Assembly (NCBI RefSeq): GCF_900114285.1
Contig: NZ_FOSN01000002.1
Span: 186,001-250,000 of the forward strand
Reading direction: 5' to 3'
Source of the DNA: Methylocapsa palsarum
Lineage (GTDB): Bacteria > Pseudomonadota > Alphaproteobacteria > Rhizobiales > Beijerinckiaceae
DNA: 64,000 nucleotides
Position 1 is the stretch's first letter. Every line of letters starts with the position of its first letter. Positions 14,495 through 25,045 of the stretch are shown here, in pieces. The notes beneath the pieces were generated by a model. The model made no database searches, was not told the origin of the DNA, and worked only from the letters and a program-made list of their open reading frames with translations. The position numbers were made by a program, and so were the translations under genes.

Positions 14495-15973
14495 ATGAAA
14501 CAGCCGGTCGCGATCGTTGATATCGGATCGAACTCGGTCCGCATCGTTGTCTACGAAAGCCTGACCCGTTCCCCGCGTCCCATTTTCAACGAGAAATCGC
14601 TCTGCGCGCTGGGCAACGGCGTAGCGACGACGGGGCGTCTTTCGAGCGGCGGCGTCGAAAAGGCGCTGGCGGCGCTGCGGCGTTTCCGGATCCTCAGCGC
14701 CGTGATGGGCGTGCGCGAGATGCATGTCATCGCGACGGCGGCCGCGCGGGACGCATCGAATGGCCCCGAGTTCCTTCAGGCGGCGGAGCAGGCGATCAAC
14801 GCCCCGATTTCGCTCCTCTCCGGCGACCGCGAGGCGCAATTGTCGGCGCTCGGCGTCGTCTCGGGCATTCACAAGCCGGACGGCGTCGTCGGCGATCTCG
14901 GCGGCGGTTCGCTGGAGCTGATCGACGTCAAGGGCGCGCACCTTGGCAAGGGATCGACGCTCCCCCTGGGCGGCCTCACCCTGATGGACGCCTCGGGAAA
15001 ATCGCCCCGGGCGGCGGTCAAGATCGTCCGGGAGACGCTGGCCAAGTCCAAGACCGTCGAGCGCGTCGCCGGGCGAACGTTTTATGCGGTTGGCGGCACC
15101 TGGCGCGCCCTGGCCAAACTGCACATGAGCCAGCGCAATTATCCGCTGACCGTCATGCACGGCTATGTCATCCCCACGGCCGACGCGATGGATTTCGCAG
15201 GACTGGTCGAACGGGTGAACGCCGAAGCGCTAAGCTCGATCGAGACCGTGAGCGCGCAGCGCCGTCCGCTGCTCGCCTATGGCGCCGCCGTGCTGGAGGA
15301 AATCATCCGCCGCGCGCCGCCCAAGGAAATCATGATCTCCTCTACCGGCGTGCGTGAAGGCCTGCTTTACGAGATGCTCGCCGCGCAGGAGCAGGCGCAA
15401 GATCCGCTGATCGTCGCGGCGTCGGAGTTCAACCAGCTTTTCGCGCGCGCGCCCCGGCACGCGGAGGATCTTTGCGCCTGGACCGACCGTTTCGTGAAGT
15501 CGACTCAGCTTGAGGAAACCATTGACGAACGGCGCCTTCGCCATGTCGCGTGCCTGCTGGCGGACGTGAACTGGCGCGCCCATCCAGATTACCGGAGCGA
15601 CGAGAGCGTCAATCTCGTCGAGAACACCTCCTTCATCGGGGTCGACCATCCCGGCCGCTCTTTTCTGGCCCTGACGACATCCTACCGCTATCTTGGCCTC
15701 GACGCCGACGTTAGCCCCCAGATCCGGGCGCTGGTGTCCTCGAGGGCGCTCGACAAGGCCCGGATCGTCGCCGCCGCCATCAGGCTCGCCTCCACGCTTT
15801 CGGGAGCGATGCCGGATGTTCTGCCCAGCACGCCTGTCGCCTGCCTCAAGACAAAGCTGATTCTGACCTTGCCTCACAAACTCGCCGATCTCTCCTGCGA
15901 CCGGCTTCTCAACCGTCTGAAACAGCTCGCCCGGCTCATCGGCCGCGTGCCGGAGATCGTTATTACGGGGTGA
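14495..15973 (+). CDS. ppx: Exopolyphosphatase / guanosine pentaphosphatase (Ppx/GppA family)
   Basis: 492 residues of the actin-like ASKHA phosphatase fold. It hydrolyses terminal phosphates of polyphosphate and perhaps pppGpp. Seen: phosphate-1 motif VAIVDIGSNSVRIVVYE at the start, HVIATAAARDASNG (about residues 85-98), phosphate-2 motif VGDLGGGSLELIDV (about 131), and a C-terminal HD-like half beginning near residue 330. The ATG at 14495 places the first motif within ten residues of the N-terminus, as in homologues; a longer in-frame ORF reaches back into ppk. It is the counterpart of the adjacent kinase. Convergent with rnd. Confidence 0.92.
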   Translation: MKQPVAIVDIGSNSVRIVVYESLTRSPRPIFNEKSLCALGNGVATTGRLSSGGVEKALAALRRFRILSAVMGVREMHVIATAAARDASNGPEFLQAAEQAINAPISLLSGDREAQLSALGVVSGIHKPDGVVGDLGGGSLELIDVKGAHLGKGSTLPLGGLTLMDASGKSPRAAVKIVRETLAKSKTVERVAGRTFYAVGGTWRALAKLHMSQRNYPLTVMHGYVIPTADAMDFAGLVERVNAEALSSIETVSAQRRPLLAYGAAVLEEIIRRAPPKEIMISSTGVREGLLYEMLAAQEQAQDPLIVAASEFNQLFARAPRHAEDLCAWTDRFVKSTQLEETIDERRLRHVACLLADVNWRAHPDYRSDESVNLVENTSFIGVDHPGRSFLALTTSYRYLGLDADVSPQIRALVSSRALDKARIVAAAIRLASTLSGAMPDVLPSTPVACLKTKLILTLPHKLADLSCDRLLNRLKQLARLIGRVPEIVITG

Positions 15974-16006
15974 GCGCTTGCGTCCCGCGCTCCTTTCGGC
16001 CGCCGC

Positions 16007-17182
16007 TCAATTGGCGGCGCTGTCGCGCGCGGCGTCCTGCCATTCAAGCGTAACGACCCTGCCGTCCTCCACGGTGAGCGCAAGGCGGCCCTGCTTCAGT
16101 TCCAGCGCCTTGACGCCGAAAAGTTCGCGCCGCCAGCCGGTGAGGGCGGCGACCTTGGCGTTATCGTCGGCGGCGATCGCCTCGAGATCATCCACCGTGG
16201 CGATCATCTTGGCCGCCACACCATGGCTCTCGCTGACCTGGCGGAGCAAAACCTTCAACAATTCGACAGTCGCGCCGTTGCCGCCGCTGCGCCGCTCGCG
16301 TTCGAGCTTCGGCAGCGTTTTCGGATCGCGGGCGAGACCGCGCTCGATCGCCGCCAGGATTTCGACGCCGGCGCGGGAGCGCTCCATGCCGCGCGGAAAC
16401 GCGCGCAGATTGCCCAAGGCGTCGGCAGTCCGCGGAGCCGCGAGCGCGACCTCGATCAGCACATCGTCCTTCAGCACCCTCGAGCGGGGCACGTCGCGCT
16501 CCTGCGCCTCGGCTTCCCGCCAGCGGGCGACCTCCATGAGGACGGCGAGATCCCGCGGCTTGCGGACCCGGTTGCGAAACCGTTCCCATGCATGTTCTGG
16601 ATGCTGTTCATAGGTCGATGGCGAGGTCAGCAGCGCCATCTCGTCCTGCAGCCAATCGAGGCGTCCGGTCTGCTCTAATTTGCGGCGCAGGAATGCATAA
16701 ATATCGCGCAGATAGGTGACGTCCGCGATGGCGTAATCGACCTGCGCCGGCAAAAGCGGGCGCCTCGACCAGTCGGTAAAACGCGACGATTTGTCGAGGG
16801 TCACCTTCGAAACCGTCTGAACGAGTTCGCCATAGGATACCTGGTCGCCAAAACCGCAGACCATGGCCGCAACCTGCGTGTCGAACAGGGGCGCGGGTAT
16901 CATTTTGGCGAGATTCCAAACGATTTCAAGATCTTGTCGTGCAGCGTGAAACACTTTCGTGAGCGCCGGTTTCGCCATGAGCTCGAAAACGGGCCCAAGG
17001 TCGATTCCCTCCGCCATGGCGTCGACGGCGACGGCCTCCGCCTCGGAGGCGATCTGGACGACGCAGAGCCGCGGCCAGAAGGTGGTCTCCCGCAGGAACT
17101 CGGTGTCAACCGTGACGAAATCATGCTCGGCGAGACGGCGGCAGGCCGCCGCCAGATCATCCGTCGTCGCGATAAGGCTCAT
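16007..17182 (-). CDS. rnd: Ribonuclease D
   Basis: 391-residue 3'-5' exoribonuclease of the DEDDy family, acting in tRNA 3' maturation. Exonuclease motifs are intact: TVDTEFLRE (Asp26, Glu28), [10 protein letters not shown] (about residues 78-87), and [14 protein letters not shown] (about 148-161) with the Tyr-Asp pair. An HRDC domain follows at about residues 205-290. Convergent with ppx and divergent from aspS. The ppk-ppx-rnd-aspS order is widespread in the order. Confidence 0.94.
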   Translation of the reverse strand: MSLIATTDDLAAACRRLAEHDFVTVDTEFLRETTFWPRLCVVQIASEAEAVAVDAMAEGIDLGPVFELMAKPALTKVFHAARQDLEIVWNLAKMIPAPLFDTQVAAMVCGFGDQVSYGELVQTVSKVTLDKSSRFTDWSRRPLLPAQVDYAIADVTYLRDIYAFLRRKLEQTGRLDWLQDEMALLTSPSTYEQHPEHAWERFRNRVRKPRDLAVLMEVARWREAEAQERDVPRSRVLKDDVLIEVALAAPRTADALGNLRAFPRGMERSRAGVEILAAIERGLARDPKTLPKLERERRSGGNGATVELLKVLLRQVSESHGVAAKMIATVDDLEAIAADDNAKVAALTGWRRELFGVKALELKQGRLALTVEDGRVVTLEWQDAARDSAAN

Positions 17183-17306
17183 AAGATCTCAATCATTCGA
17201 TGACCGTCGAAAGGCCGCGAGTCCGCGCCGTTGTGCGCGAGGCGCTCTCCTTCGAGTAGACCCTGCAAGCCATACGAGCAAGGGCGAGGCCATAGAGAGG
17301 GCCTCT

Positions 17307-17327
17307 GGCGGCTTGACAGAAGCCGCC
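17307..17327 (+). promoter_or_regulatory. Stem-loop in the aspS leader
   Basis: A perfect 8-bp hairpin (GGCGGCTT, loop GACAG, AAGCCGCC) lies 73 bases before the aspS start in the divergent rnd-aspS spacer. No U-run follows and no T-box-like features are seen. Role unknown. Confidence 0.3.
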
Positions 17328-17400
17328 TGCTCATGCGGTTCTCCGCCCGCTGCGGGCGAAGGCTCGCCCCTTTGCCTTTCCTCCTGCTTGCGAAGTGACG

Positions 17401-19215
17401 ATGCACCGCTACCGTTCCCACACCTGCGGCGACCTGCGCGATACCATGGCCGGCGAGACCGTCCGTCTGTCCGGCTGGTGCCATCGCATTCGTGACCATG
17501 GGGGCGTTCTCTTTATCGATCTGCGCGATCATTACGGACTCACGCAATGCGTCGTCGATCCCGATTCGCAGGCCTTTGGCCTTGCCGAAAAACTCCGCTC
17601 GGAATGGGTCGTGCGCATCGACGGCGCCGCGCGCGTGCGCCCGGCGGGAACTGAAAACGCCGAGATGCCGACTGGCCTCATCGAGGTCTACGTCGAGGAG
17701 ATCGAGGTCCTTGGACCCGCCGCCGAGCTCCCGCTGCCCGTGTTCGGCGACCAGAATTACCCCGAGGACATCAGGCTTCGCTACCGGTTTTTGGACCTGC
17801 GACGTGACAAGCTGCACCAGAACATCATGCTGCGCGGGCGGATCATCGATTCGCTGCGGGCCCGCATGAAGGCGCAGGGGTTCTTCGAATTTCAGACGCC
17901 GATCCTGACCGCGTCGAGCCCTGAGGGCGCGCGCGACTTTCTGGTGCCCTCGCGCCTGCATCCGGGCAAATTCTACGCCCTGCCGCAGGCGCCGCAGCAG
18001 TTCAAGCAGCTCCTGATGGTCGCCGGGTTCGACCGCTATTTCCAGATCGCGCCGTGTTTCCGCGACGAGGACGCCAGAGCCGACCGCAGTCCGGGCGAAT
18101 TCTACCAGCTCGACATCGAGATGAGCTTTGCGACACAAGAGGATGTTTTCGCTGCGGTTGAGCCGGTCTTGCGCGGCGTGTTCGAGGAGTTCGGCGCCGG
18201 CAGACCGGTCACGCAAAGCTTCCCGCTCATTCCCTACGCCGAGGCGATGCTGAAATACGGCTCCGACAAGCCGGACCTGCGCAATCCTTTGGTCATCGTC
18301 GACGTGACGGAGGAGTTTTCGCGCGACGACGTGAGCTTCAACGCGTTCAAGAACGTCATCAAGGCGGGCGGCGCCGTTCGCGCCATTCCCGCGACGGGTG
18401 CAGGCGCACAGCCGCGCTCGTTCTTCGACAAGCTCAATGATTGGGCAAAAGGCGAGGGCGCGGCGGGGCTTGGTTATGTGATTTTCGAGGGCGAGGGCGG
18501 TGCGCTCGCCGGCAAAGGGCCGATCGCGAAATTCCTGCCGCCGGATGTTCAGAAGGCGATCGCGCAAAAAGCCGGTCTCAAGGCCGGCGACGCCGTCTTT
18601 TTCGCCTGCGACAAGGAGGAGAAGGCGGCCAAACTCGCGGGCGCCGCGCGGATCAAAATCGGCCACGATCTCGGCCTCTCGAAAACCGACGTCTTCGAAT
18701 TCTGCTGGATCGTTGATTTCCCGATGTACGAATGGAACGAGGACGAAAAGAAGATCGACTTCTCCCACAATCCGTTCTCGATGCCGAATTTTGAGCGCGA
18801 CGCCTTCCTTGCGCTCGACCCGTCGGACGAGAAGACGATTTTGGGCATGAAGGCGTTTCAGTACGACATCGTCTGCAACGGAATCGAGCTTTCGTCCGGC
18901 GCGATCCGGAACCACCGTCCCGACGTGATGAAGAAGGCGTTCGCGCTCGCCGGCTATGGCGAGGATGTGCTCGAGGACAAGTTCGGCGGCATGTATCGCG
19001 CCTTCCAGTATGGCGCGCCCCCGCACGGCGGCGTCGCCCCCGGCGTCGACCGTATCGTGATGCTGCTCGCCGGCGAGGAGAACCTGCGCGAAATCGTGCT
19101 TTTCCCGATGAACCAGCGGGCGGAGGACCTGCTCATGGGCGCGCCGTCCGACGTCACGATGAAGCAATTGCGCGAATTGCACATCCGGCTGAACCTGCCC
19201 GAGGCGAAAAGCTAG
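17401..19215 (+). CDS. aspS: Aspartyl-tRNA synthetase (class II)
   Basis: 604 residues, charges tRNA-Asp (in many alphaproteobacteria also tRNA-Asn, corrected later by GatCAB). The N-terminal OB-fold anticodon domain begins [12 protein letters not shown] and includes [18 protein letters not shown]. Class II motif 1 is near [14 protein letters not shown], motif 2 is in [19 protein letters not shown], and motif 3 is [19 protein letters not shown] close to the C-terminus. The bacterial-type GAD insertion is in between. The ATG at 17401 is preferred to the GTG at 17395 because homologues start MHRYRSH. Confidence 0.95.
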   Translation: MHRYRSHTCGDLRDTMAGETVRLSGWCHRIRDHGGVLFIDLRDHYGLTQCVVDPDSQAFGLAEKLRSEWVVRIDGAARVRPAGTENAEMPTGLIEVYVEEIEVLGPAAELPLPVFGDQNYPEDIRLRYRFLDLRRDKLHQNIMLRGRIIDSLRARMKAQGFFEFQTPILTASSPEGARDFLVPSRLHPGKFYALPQAPQQFKQLLMVAGFDRYFQIAPCFRDEDARADRSPGEFYQLDIEMSFATQEDVFAAVEPVLRGVFEEFGAGRPVTQSFPLIPYAEAMLKYGSDKPDLRNPLVIVDVTEEFSRDDVSFNAFKNVIKAGGAVRAIPATGAGAQPRSFFDKLNDWAKGEGAAGLGYVIFEGEGGALAGKGPIAKFLPPDVQKAIAQKAGLKAGDAVFFACDKEEKAAKLAGAARIKIGHDLGLSKTDVFEFCWIVDFPMYEWNEDEKKIDFSHNPFSMPNFERDAFLALDPSDEKTILGMKAFQYDIVCNGIELSSGAIRNHRPDVMKKAFALAGYGEDVLEDKFGGMYRAFQYGAPPHGGVAPGVDRIVMLLAGEENLREIVLFPMNQRAEDLLMGAPSDVTMKQLRELHIRLNLPEAKS

Positions 19216-19237
19216 CTCCTCGGGGCGAGGCCGGACG

Positions 19238-19618
19238 TTACTCGTCTTTTGGCTCCTGCTCTTTCTCCTCGCCGGGCGGCTCCAGCGATTTCAGATAGGA
19301 GATGAAATTTTCGATCTGGTCCGCATCGAACCGGAACTGGGGCATCGTCGGATGGCCGACCATGATGCCCTCGGCCAAGGATTCCGACAGATCCTCGACG
19401 TTGTATCGCAGATGCAATTGACGGAACGGGGGCGCAAGCTGCAACGGGCTGTCGCCAAAGCGCCCGATCGCATGACATTTGGAGCACCATTCCTGGGCGA
19501 GCCTTTGCCCCAGTTGCGGATTTCCACCCTCGCCAAGAGCGGGACTGGCGGCCGCGAGGACAAAACCGGCGGCCGCGGCGTAAACGTACGATCTTGCCAA
19601 TGGAAGAGCCTTGTTCAC
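19238..19618 (-). CDS. Monohaem cytochrome c, periplasmic
   Basis: 126 residues from a GTG start. A Sec signal peptide covers about residues 1-29 (hydrophobic AAAAGFVLAAASPALG). The haem site CSKCH is at residues 45-49 and the likely axial Met91 lies in HPTMPQFRF, followed by the helix ENFISYLKSLE, as in small class I cytochromes. The tail is very acidic and Lys-rich. It is probably an electron carrier in the periplasm. The partner is unknown because no oxidase or dehydrogenase gene is adjacent. Convergent with aspS. Confidence 0.88.
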   Translation of the reverse strand: MNKALPLARSYVYAAAAGFVLAAASPALGEGGNPQLGQRLAQEWCSKCHAIGRFGDSPLQLAPPFRQLHLRYNVEDLSESLAEGIMVGHPTMPQFRFDADQIENFISYLKSLEPPGEEKEQEPKDE

Positions 19619-19822
19619 GGGATTGGTTGAGCCGACGGCGGCGGATGGAGAATTGGCGTCAGCTTACGATATCGAGGGCGCGAAGGTAACGCCCCTCAAC
19701 AAAGTTTGATTCCAGGGCCGGGCGCATTGGCCGGGCGCATTTCCGCGTTGACCTTCGCTCCTTTGAGAGGAAGGGTTAAATCTACAAAAATCAACGTTCA
19801 AGCAATTTACAGGGAGGATGCG

Positions 19823-20269
19823 ATGTCCAAGGTCAAGATCCGCAACGGCGATTGGGTCGTCGTCGCCGACGGACGCAAGGCGCTTCTTCTGGAAAACGAA
19901 GGCGACGAAACCTTGCTCAACCTCAAGACGCGCGAAGTCCGCGAACATGCGGACCCGCCCAATCGCGAGCTGAACGACGACCGCCCGGGCAGGGTGCATC
20001 AGTCAGCGAATGTGTCCCGCAGCTCCGTCGAACAGACCGACCGGCATTTCGAAGCCGAAAAAGTCTTTGTGGCGGAATTGTCTGAAAGGCTTACCGGATT
20101 GATCGCCTCGGGCGGCGTCAAAGGCCTGATCATCGTCGCGCCGGCGACGGTTCTCGGTCTCATCAGAAAGGAATATTCGCCCTCCGTGAGCGCGGCGCTG
20201 CGGGGCGAAATCGATCATGATCTGACCCATTTGCCGATTTACGAAATCGAGAAACATCTCTTGCATTGA
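19823..20269 (+). CDS. Host-attachment family protein
   Basis: 148 residues resembling the family named for an Agrobacterium protein needed for attachment to host cells (Pfam Host_attach). The start ATG is preceded by AGGGAGG at 19811-19817. Seen: RNGDWVVVADGRKALLLENEGD at the N-terminus, a middle stretch with VEQTDRHFEAEK, and the conserved core LIIVAPATVLGLIRKEYSP, ending LTHLPIYEIEKHL. The fold resembles release-factor-like eRF1/baeRF domains. The true molecular role is unclear. No signal peptide, so likely cytoplasmic. Confidence 0.82.
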   Translation: MSKVKIRNGDWVVVADGRKALLLENEGDETLLNLKTREVREHADPPNRELNDDRPGRVHQSANVSRSSVEQTDRHFEAEKVFVAELSERLTGLIASGGVKGLIIVAPATVLGLIRKEYSPSVSAALRGEIDHDLTHLPIYEIEKHLLH

Positions 20270-20324
20270 AGCATCGCCTGCATTGCGTCCCTTCTGGAGC
20301 GCCCTTCGAGCAACCGACGGAGCC

Positions 20325-21116
20325 ATGATGGTCCTGAACGAACCAGGATTCGCCACAAGCCGGCGCCGTCTCCTCATCTCCCCGGCTTGTCTCGCGGCGG
20401 CGCTGATCTGTGCTCCCTCGGCCAAGGCCGGGCAAGCCCGCGTTTCGGGAAATGTTTCCTATCGCGAGCGGATCGCCCTTCCGCCGGGTTATGTCGTTCG
20501 GGTGGAACTGCTCGACATTTCCCGGCAGGACGCGCCATCAACTCCCATCGCCGCCGTTGAATTGACGCCGCCGCATCAGGTCCCGGTCGCATTTGAACTG
20601 GCCTATGATGAGGCCCGCATCGATCCTCGCTTCACTTACGCGGTACGCGCCTCAATCCTCGTCGGCGGCCGGCTGATGTTCGCCAGCGCGCAAAATCACC
20701 TCGTCATCACCAACGGCCATCCGAACAACGCGGACCTCTGGCTTCAGCGGGTCTCCGAGCGGAAAGCCGAAGAGAAACCCGCTCCGCCCGCCCTCGCGGG
20801 AGAGTGGAGGGTGGAGGATATCGGCGGGCGCGGCGTTCTGGACGACCTGCAATCGACGCTGCGTTTCGGAGCGAACGGCGCGGCGTCCGGCCATGGCGGA
20901 TGCAATAATTTCAATGGAAGCTTCGTCTCATCGGGGGCCAAACTCCGGTTCGGGCCGCTCGCCGTGACCATGATGGCCAGCATTCCCGCGATTGCGGATC
21001 ATGAGAAAAAGTATTTTGCGGCGCTCGCCGCCGTCCGCACGGCGCGTATCGAAGGGGGAGTTCTTTTTCTCGCCGACGCAAACGGCGCGCCTCTTGTCAA
21101 ATTGACCCGGCCATGA
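20325..21116 (+). CDS. Secreted YbaY-like plus META (HslJ-like) domain protein
   Basis: 263 residues. The N-terminus carries SRRRLLIS followed by a hydrophobic stretch and a likely cleavage after SAKA (about residue 36), so it is exported; the twin Arg may indicate Tat or simply a strong n-region. Residues about 38-145 match the YbaY/YscW type (GNVSYRERIALPPGYVVRVELLD). Residues 160-262 match a META domain (LAGEWRVEDIGG, GGCNNFNGSF). Such envelope proteins are linked to stress or heat resistance, but no activity is established. Two adjacent ATGs at 20325/20328 are possible. The gene end is tandemly duplicated. Confidence 0.75.
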   Translation: MMVLNEPGFATSRRRLLISPACLAAALICAPSAKAGQARVSGNVSYRERIALPPGYVVRVELLDISRQDAPSTPIAAVELTPPHQVPVAFELAYDEARIDPRFTYAVRASILVGGRLMFASAQNHLVITNGHPNNADLWLQRVSERKAEEKPAPPALAGEWRVEDIGGRGVLDDLQSTLRFGANGAASGHGGCNNFNGSFVSSGAKLRFGPLAVTMMASIPAIADHEKKYFAALAAVRTARIEGGVLFLADANGAPLVKLTRP

Positions 21117-21133
21117 GTTGACCCGGCCATGAG
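21102..21133. repeat. 16-bp tandem duplication at the gene 3' end
   Basis: TTGACCCGGCCATGAG occurs at 21102-21117 and again at 21118-21133. The first copy contains the TGA stop of the YbaY-META gene. This looks like a recent replication-slippage duplication that left the protein unchanged. Confidence 0.85.
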
Positions 21134-21210
21134 CGCAAGCGCCGGGCGGCGTCGTTCCCGGTGCGTGCCAGCGGGAACGCGGTCATGGCAGCGATATTGC
21201 TTGTTTTTTA

Positions 21211-21216
21211 TATAAT
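21211..21216 (+). promoter_or_regulatory. Possible -10 box before the transglutaminase gene
   Basis: A consensus TATAAT stands 71 bases before the GTG start of the downstream gene, in an AT-rich patch. No good -35 hexamer lies 16-18 bases upstream. A hairpin (CGTTCCCG 21153-21160, CGGGAACG 21172-21179) precedes it and may belong to the 3' end of the previous transcript. Confidence 0.25.
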
Positions 21217-21286
21217 GGTTGCGGCCTATGAGCCTTGCGGCCCCCGCCCATCGAGCCGGCCCATCTCGCATCGAGGATCACCCTGA

Positions 21287-24200
21287 GTGAGCATCATTGC
21301 CGCCATCCACCATGTCACCCACTATAAATACGACCGGCCCGTCGCGCTCGGACCGCAGACGATCCGACTGCGGCCGGCGCCGCATTGCCGGACCCGGGTG
21401 CTCGGCTATTCGCTGAAGGTGACCCCCGCCAACCATTTTGTGAACTGGCAGCAGGATCCGCATGGCAATTGGCAGGCTCGCTATGTGTTTCCCGAAAAAG
21501 TCTCGGAACTGAAAATCGAGGTCGACCTCACCGCCGATCTCTCCGTCATCAATCCTTTCGATTTCTTCATCGAGCCTTACGCCGAGGAATTTCCCTTCGC
21601 CTATCAGGCCGACCTCAAGGCCGAATTGTCGCCCTACCTCGATGCGGAGCCGAAGGGGCCGTTTCTGACGGACTACATGGCGACTCTGCCGCAGGATCCG
21701 ATCCATATCGTCACCTTTCTGGTGGAGCTCAACGCAAGGCTCCAGCAGCACATCCGCTATGTCATCCGGATGGAGCCGGGCGTACAGACCCCGGAGGAGA
21801 CCCTGCGCCTTGCCTCAGGCTCGTGCCGCGATTCCGCCTGGACCCTCGTTCAGATCCTGCGCAACCTCGGGCTCGCGGCCCGGTTCGTCTCCGGCTACCT
21901 CATCCAGTTGCGCGCCGACATCGATCCCGTCGAGGGACCGAAGGGCACGCAGCACGATTTCACCGACCTGCACGCCTGGGCCGAGGTCTATCTGCCTGGC
22001 GCGGGATGGATCGGCATGGACGCCACCTCCGGGCTTTTCTGCGGCGAGGGCCATCTGCCCGTCGCCGCGACGCCGCACTATCAATCGGCGGCCCCGATCA
22101 CGGGCATCGTCGAACCCGCCAACGTCGATTTTCATTTCGACATGCAGGTGACGCGGGTCGCCGAAGCCCCGCGCATCACGCTGCCGTTCTCCGACGCGTC
22201 GTGGGACAGGCTCGACGCGCTGGGCGAGCAGGTCGACGCCGATCTCGCCAAACAGGACGTCCGCCTGACGATGGGTGGCGAGCCAACCTTCGTCTCGATC
22301 GACGATTTCGAATCCGAGGAATGGAACACCGCCGCCGTCGGCCCGACGAAACGCGCGTTCGCCGACGCGCTCATCCGGCGCTTGCGGCAACGATTCGCGC
22401 CCGGTGGAATGCTGCATTACGGCCAGGGCAAATGGTATCCTGGCGAGTCGTTGCCGCGCTGGGGCTTTTCGCTGTACTGGCGCAAGGATGGGCTTCCGAT
22501 CTGGCGCAACGGCGCCCTGATCGCGAAAGTCGCGGAGATCAAGGCGTCAAGCCCCAAAGGCGAAGAATCGACGGCTGCAAAGCCGACCGAGCCGGCGATC
22601 GTGGAGGAGCATCGTGTCCAGGCTGAGAATCTCGCGACCGGACTCGCGCGGCGGCTGGGGATCGATACGGATTACGTTCTTCCGGCCTTTGAGGATCCGG
22701 CGACCTGGCTGCTGAAAGAAGGCAACCTTCCAGACAACACCGATCCGCTCGATCCGAAACTCGAAGACCCCGAAGAGCGCAATCGGATGATACGCACCTT
22801 TGCGCGGGGCCTGACCAAGGCGTCCGGCTATGTCCTCCCGGTGCAGCGCTGGAATACGCAGGCGGGCGCCTCGGGTTCAACCCGGTGGATCAGCGAAAAA
22901 TGGGCGCTGCGGCGCGGCAAGCTGTTCCTCGTTCCGGGCGATTCGCCTGTCGGCTACCGGCTGCCGCTGTCGTCGCTGCCGTGGGTTCCGCAATCGTCCT
23001 ATCCGTTCATCAATCCGCAGGATCCGCTGGAGGAGCGGGGACCGTTGCCGGACATGCACGAGGCGCTGCAGCGGGTGGAGCGGGCTCCGGCGCCCGCCGC
23101 CGCCCGGCAGGACCGGATCGAGCAGGAGGTCATCGCCGGCGCGGTGCGGACCGCCGTGTCGGTCGAGATCCGCGACGGCGTGCTGTGCGTCTTCATGCCG
23201 CCGGTCGAAAAGCTGGAGGATTACCTCGAACTTCTCGCCGCGGTCGAGGCCGAGGCCGAGGCGCGCGGGACGCCGGTTCATATCGAGGGCTATCCGCCGC
23301 CGTTCGATCCCCGCATCGACGTCATCAAGGCGACGCCGGACCCCGGCGTCATCGAGGTCAACGTGCATCCGGCGGCCAGCTGGCGGGTTGCGGTCGAGAC
23401 CACCAAGGGGCTCTATGAGGACGCGCGCCAGACCCGCCTCGGCGCCGATAAATTCATGACCGATGGGCGCCATACCGGAACGGGGGGCGGCAATCATGTC
23501 GTCCTCGGCGGCGCGACGCCGGCGGATTCGCCCTTCCTGCGCCGGCCCGACCTTTTGAAAAGTCTGGTGCTCTACTGGCAGCGCCATCCCTGCCTCTCGT
23601 ATTTCTTCTCCGGACTTTTCATCGGCCCGACGAGCCAGGCGCCGCGCGTCGACGAGGCCCGGCACGATCAGCTCTACGAACTCGAAATCGCCTTGTCGCA
23701 TGTGCCGGAGCCGGGCCAGCCCTCACCATACTGGCTGGTCGACCGGCTGTTCCGCAATCTGCTCGTCGACGTGACGGGCAATACGCACCGCTCCGAAATC
23801 TGCATCGACAAGCTCTATTCGCCGGACGGCCCCACCGGGCGGCTCGGACTGCTCGAATTCCGCTCGTTCGAGATGCCGCCGGACGCGCGCATGAGCCTTG
23901 CGCAGCAATTGCTGCTGCGCGCCCTCGTCGCCTGGTTCTGGCGCGAGCCGCAGAAGGGCGGTCTCGTCCGCTGGGGCACGACGCTGCACGACAGGTTCAT
24001 GCTGCCGCATTTCATCTGGAAGGATTTCCTTGGCGTCCTCGACGATCTGAAGGGCGGCGGCTATGCGTTCGATCCGGTCTGGTTCGAGGCGCAGCGCGAA
24101 TTCCGCTTTCCGGTCTATGGCGAGGTCGAGCATGGCGGCGTGAAGCTCGAAGTCCGGCAGGCGCTGGAGCCATGGAACGTCATGGGCGAGCAGGGCGCCA

Positions 24201-24655
24201 TCGGCGGCACCGTCCGCTATGTGGATTCGTCCGTGGAGCGGTTGCAGGTCAAGGCGACCGGCTTCGTCGAGGGCCGCCATATCGTCGCCTGCAACGGCCG
24301 GCGGATGCCGATGACGAGCACCGGAGCCTCGGGCGAAGCCGTCGCCGGCGTGCGGTTCAAGGCCTGGCAGCCAAGCAGCGGGCTGCACCCGACCATTCCC
24401 GCGCATGCGCCGCTGACCTTCGACATCGTCGATCTCTGGAACGGGCGGGCGCTCGGCGGCTGCGTCTATCACGTCGCCCATCCGGGCGGGCGGAACTACG
24501 ACACGTTCCCGGTCAATTCCTACGAGGCCGAGGCCCGGCGCCTCGCGCGATTCCAGAGTTTCGGCCATACTCCGGGGCCGTTCGAGGCGCCGAAGGAGGA
24601 GCGCTCCGGCGATTTTCCGCTGACGCTCGACCTGCGCCGGCCGGCGAATGTGTGA
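21287..24655 (+). CDS. Large transglutaminase-like / DUF2126 (putative amidoligase) protein
   Basis: 1122 residues from a GTG start with GAGG upstream. The N-terminal 280 residues form a bacterial transglutaminase-like protease domain: beta-rich lead ([17 protein letters not shown]), Cys in SGSCRDSAW (about 179), His in [11 protein letters not shown] (about 229) and Asp in GMDATSGLF (about 245). From about residue 320 ([14 protein letters not shown]) to the end is DUF2126, which has been proposed as a glutamine-synthetase-like COOH-NH2 ligase. Such proteins usually sit next to an alpha-E protein and a circularly permuted ATP-grasp gene; neither is here. Predicted role is peptide synthesis or cleavage, target unknown. 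Confidence 0.88.
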   Translation: MSIIAAIHHVTHYKYDRPVALGPQTIRLRPAPHCRTRVLGYSLKVTPANHFVNWQQDPHGNWQARYVFPEKVSELKIEVDLTADLSVINPFDFFIEPYAEEFPFAYQADLKAELSPYLDAEPKGPFLTDYMATLPQDPIHIVTFLVELNARLQQHIRYVIRMEPGVQTPEETLRLASGSCRDSAWTLVQILRNLGLAARFVSGYLIQLRADIDPVEGPKGTQHDFTDLHAWAEVYLPGAGWIGMDATSGLFCGEGHLPVAATPHYQSAAPITGIVEPANVDFHFDMQVTRVAEAPRITLPFSDASWDRLDALGEQVDADLAKQDVRLTMGGEPTFVSIDDFESEEWNTAAVGPTKRAFADALIRRLRQRFAPGGMLHYGQGKWYPGESLPRWGFSLYWRKDGLPIWRNGALIAKVAEIKASSPKGEESTAAKPTEPAIVEEHRVQAENLATGLARRLGIDTDYVLPAFEDPATWLLKEGNLPDNTDPLDPKLEDPEERNRMIRTFARGLTKASGYVLPVQRWNTQAGASGSTRWISEKWALRRGKLFLVPGDSPVGYRLPLSSLPWVPQSSYPFINPQDPLEERGPLPDMHEALQRVERAPAPAAARQDRIEQEVIAGAVRTAVSVEIRDGVLCVFMPPVEKLEDYLELLAAVEAEAEARGTPVHIEGYPPPFDPRIDVIKATPDPGVIEVNVHPAASWRVAVETTKGLYEDARQTRLGADKFMTDGRHTGTGGGNHVVLGGATPADSPFLRRPDLLKSLVLYWQRHPCLSYFFSGLFIGPTSQAPRVDEARHDQLYELEIALSHVPEPGQPSPYWLVDRLFRNLLVDVTGNTHRSEICIDKLYSPDGPTGRLGLLEFRSFEMPPDARMSLAQQLLLRALVAWFWREPQKGGLVRWGTTLHDRFMLPHFIWKDFLGVLDDLKGGGYAFDPVWFEAQREFRFPVYGEVEHGGVKLEVRQALEPWNVMGEQGAIGGTVRYVDSSVERLQVKATGFVEGRHIVACNGRRMPMTSTGASGEAVAGVRFKAWQPSSGLHPTIPAHAPLTFDIVDLWNGRALGGCVYHVAHPGGRNYDTFPVNSYEAEARRLARFQSFGHTPGPFEAPKEERSGDFPLTLDLRRPANV

Positions 24656-24684
24656 GTCTCGAAGCGACGTTCTCGCGCGGTTCG

Positions 24685-24715
24685 CTGGAGCATATTCCGA
24701 TCGGATTGAATCTAG
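24685..24715 (-). repeat. Dispersed palindromic repeat, copy A (partial)
   Basis: About 31 bp matching one terminal arm of the repeat family (GAGCATATTCCGATCGGATT and onward), ending in CTAG at 24712-24715. It lies between the convergent transglutaminase gene and the small AbiEii-partner gene. It is a partial copy of the longer elements B, C and E. Confidence 0.7.
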
Positions 24716-24754
24716 GTCGTCTCGCACGCTGCTTGCGAGCGGCGGGCGATCGCC

Positions 24755-25045
24755 TCACCTCAACTGACGCTTCGGCATCGGCGGCGCGGGATAGCGCCCG
24801 AGCCTGTTATTCCAGTAAGCCCACGAACGCGGATCGATAATGCCCGGCGGCGCGTGGTCGAGAGCGTCCCGGAAATCGTCATCGCTCATGAATTCGCGCA
24901 AGATCTTCATGTCTTCGTGAGTCGCGCGCGCCAGAGCATAGGCGGCGAAGCGAAACGGGTCGGACAAAGCCTCCGCCGGTTCCTCGAACCAGACGAGACG
25001 CCGCGCCAGAGCTTCCGTGACTGGGGTGAGCGGGATGGGTTTCAT
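24755..25045 (-). CDS. Small partner protein of the AbiEii-like nucleotidyltransferase
   Basis: 96 residues whose ATG overlaps the nucleotidyltransferase stop by ATGA, so the two are coupled. The sequence is mostly helical, with RRLVWFEEPAEALSDPFRFAAYALARAT and a second block DDDFRDALDHAPPGIIDPRSWAYWNNRLG. No DNA-binding motif is obvious. By position it could be the antitoxin or a regulatory partner, but the order (nucleotidyltransferase first) is the reverse of classical AbiEi-AbiEii. The function is inferred only. Confidence 0.65.
   Translation of the reverse strand: MKPIPLTPVTEALARRLVWFEEPAEALSDPFRFAAYALARATHEDMKILREFMSDDDFRDALDHAPPGIIDPRSWAYWNNRLGRYPAPPMPKRQLR

Noticed and set aside
17179-19182. 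667-codon minus-strand ORF antisense to aspS
   Set aside because: Fully covered by the well-conserved aspS gene; same shadow composition.
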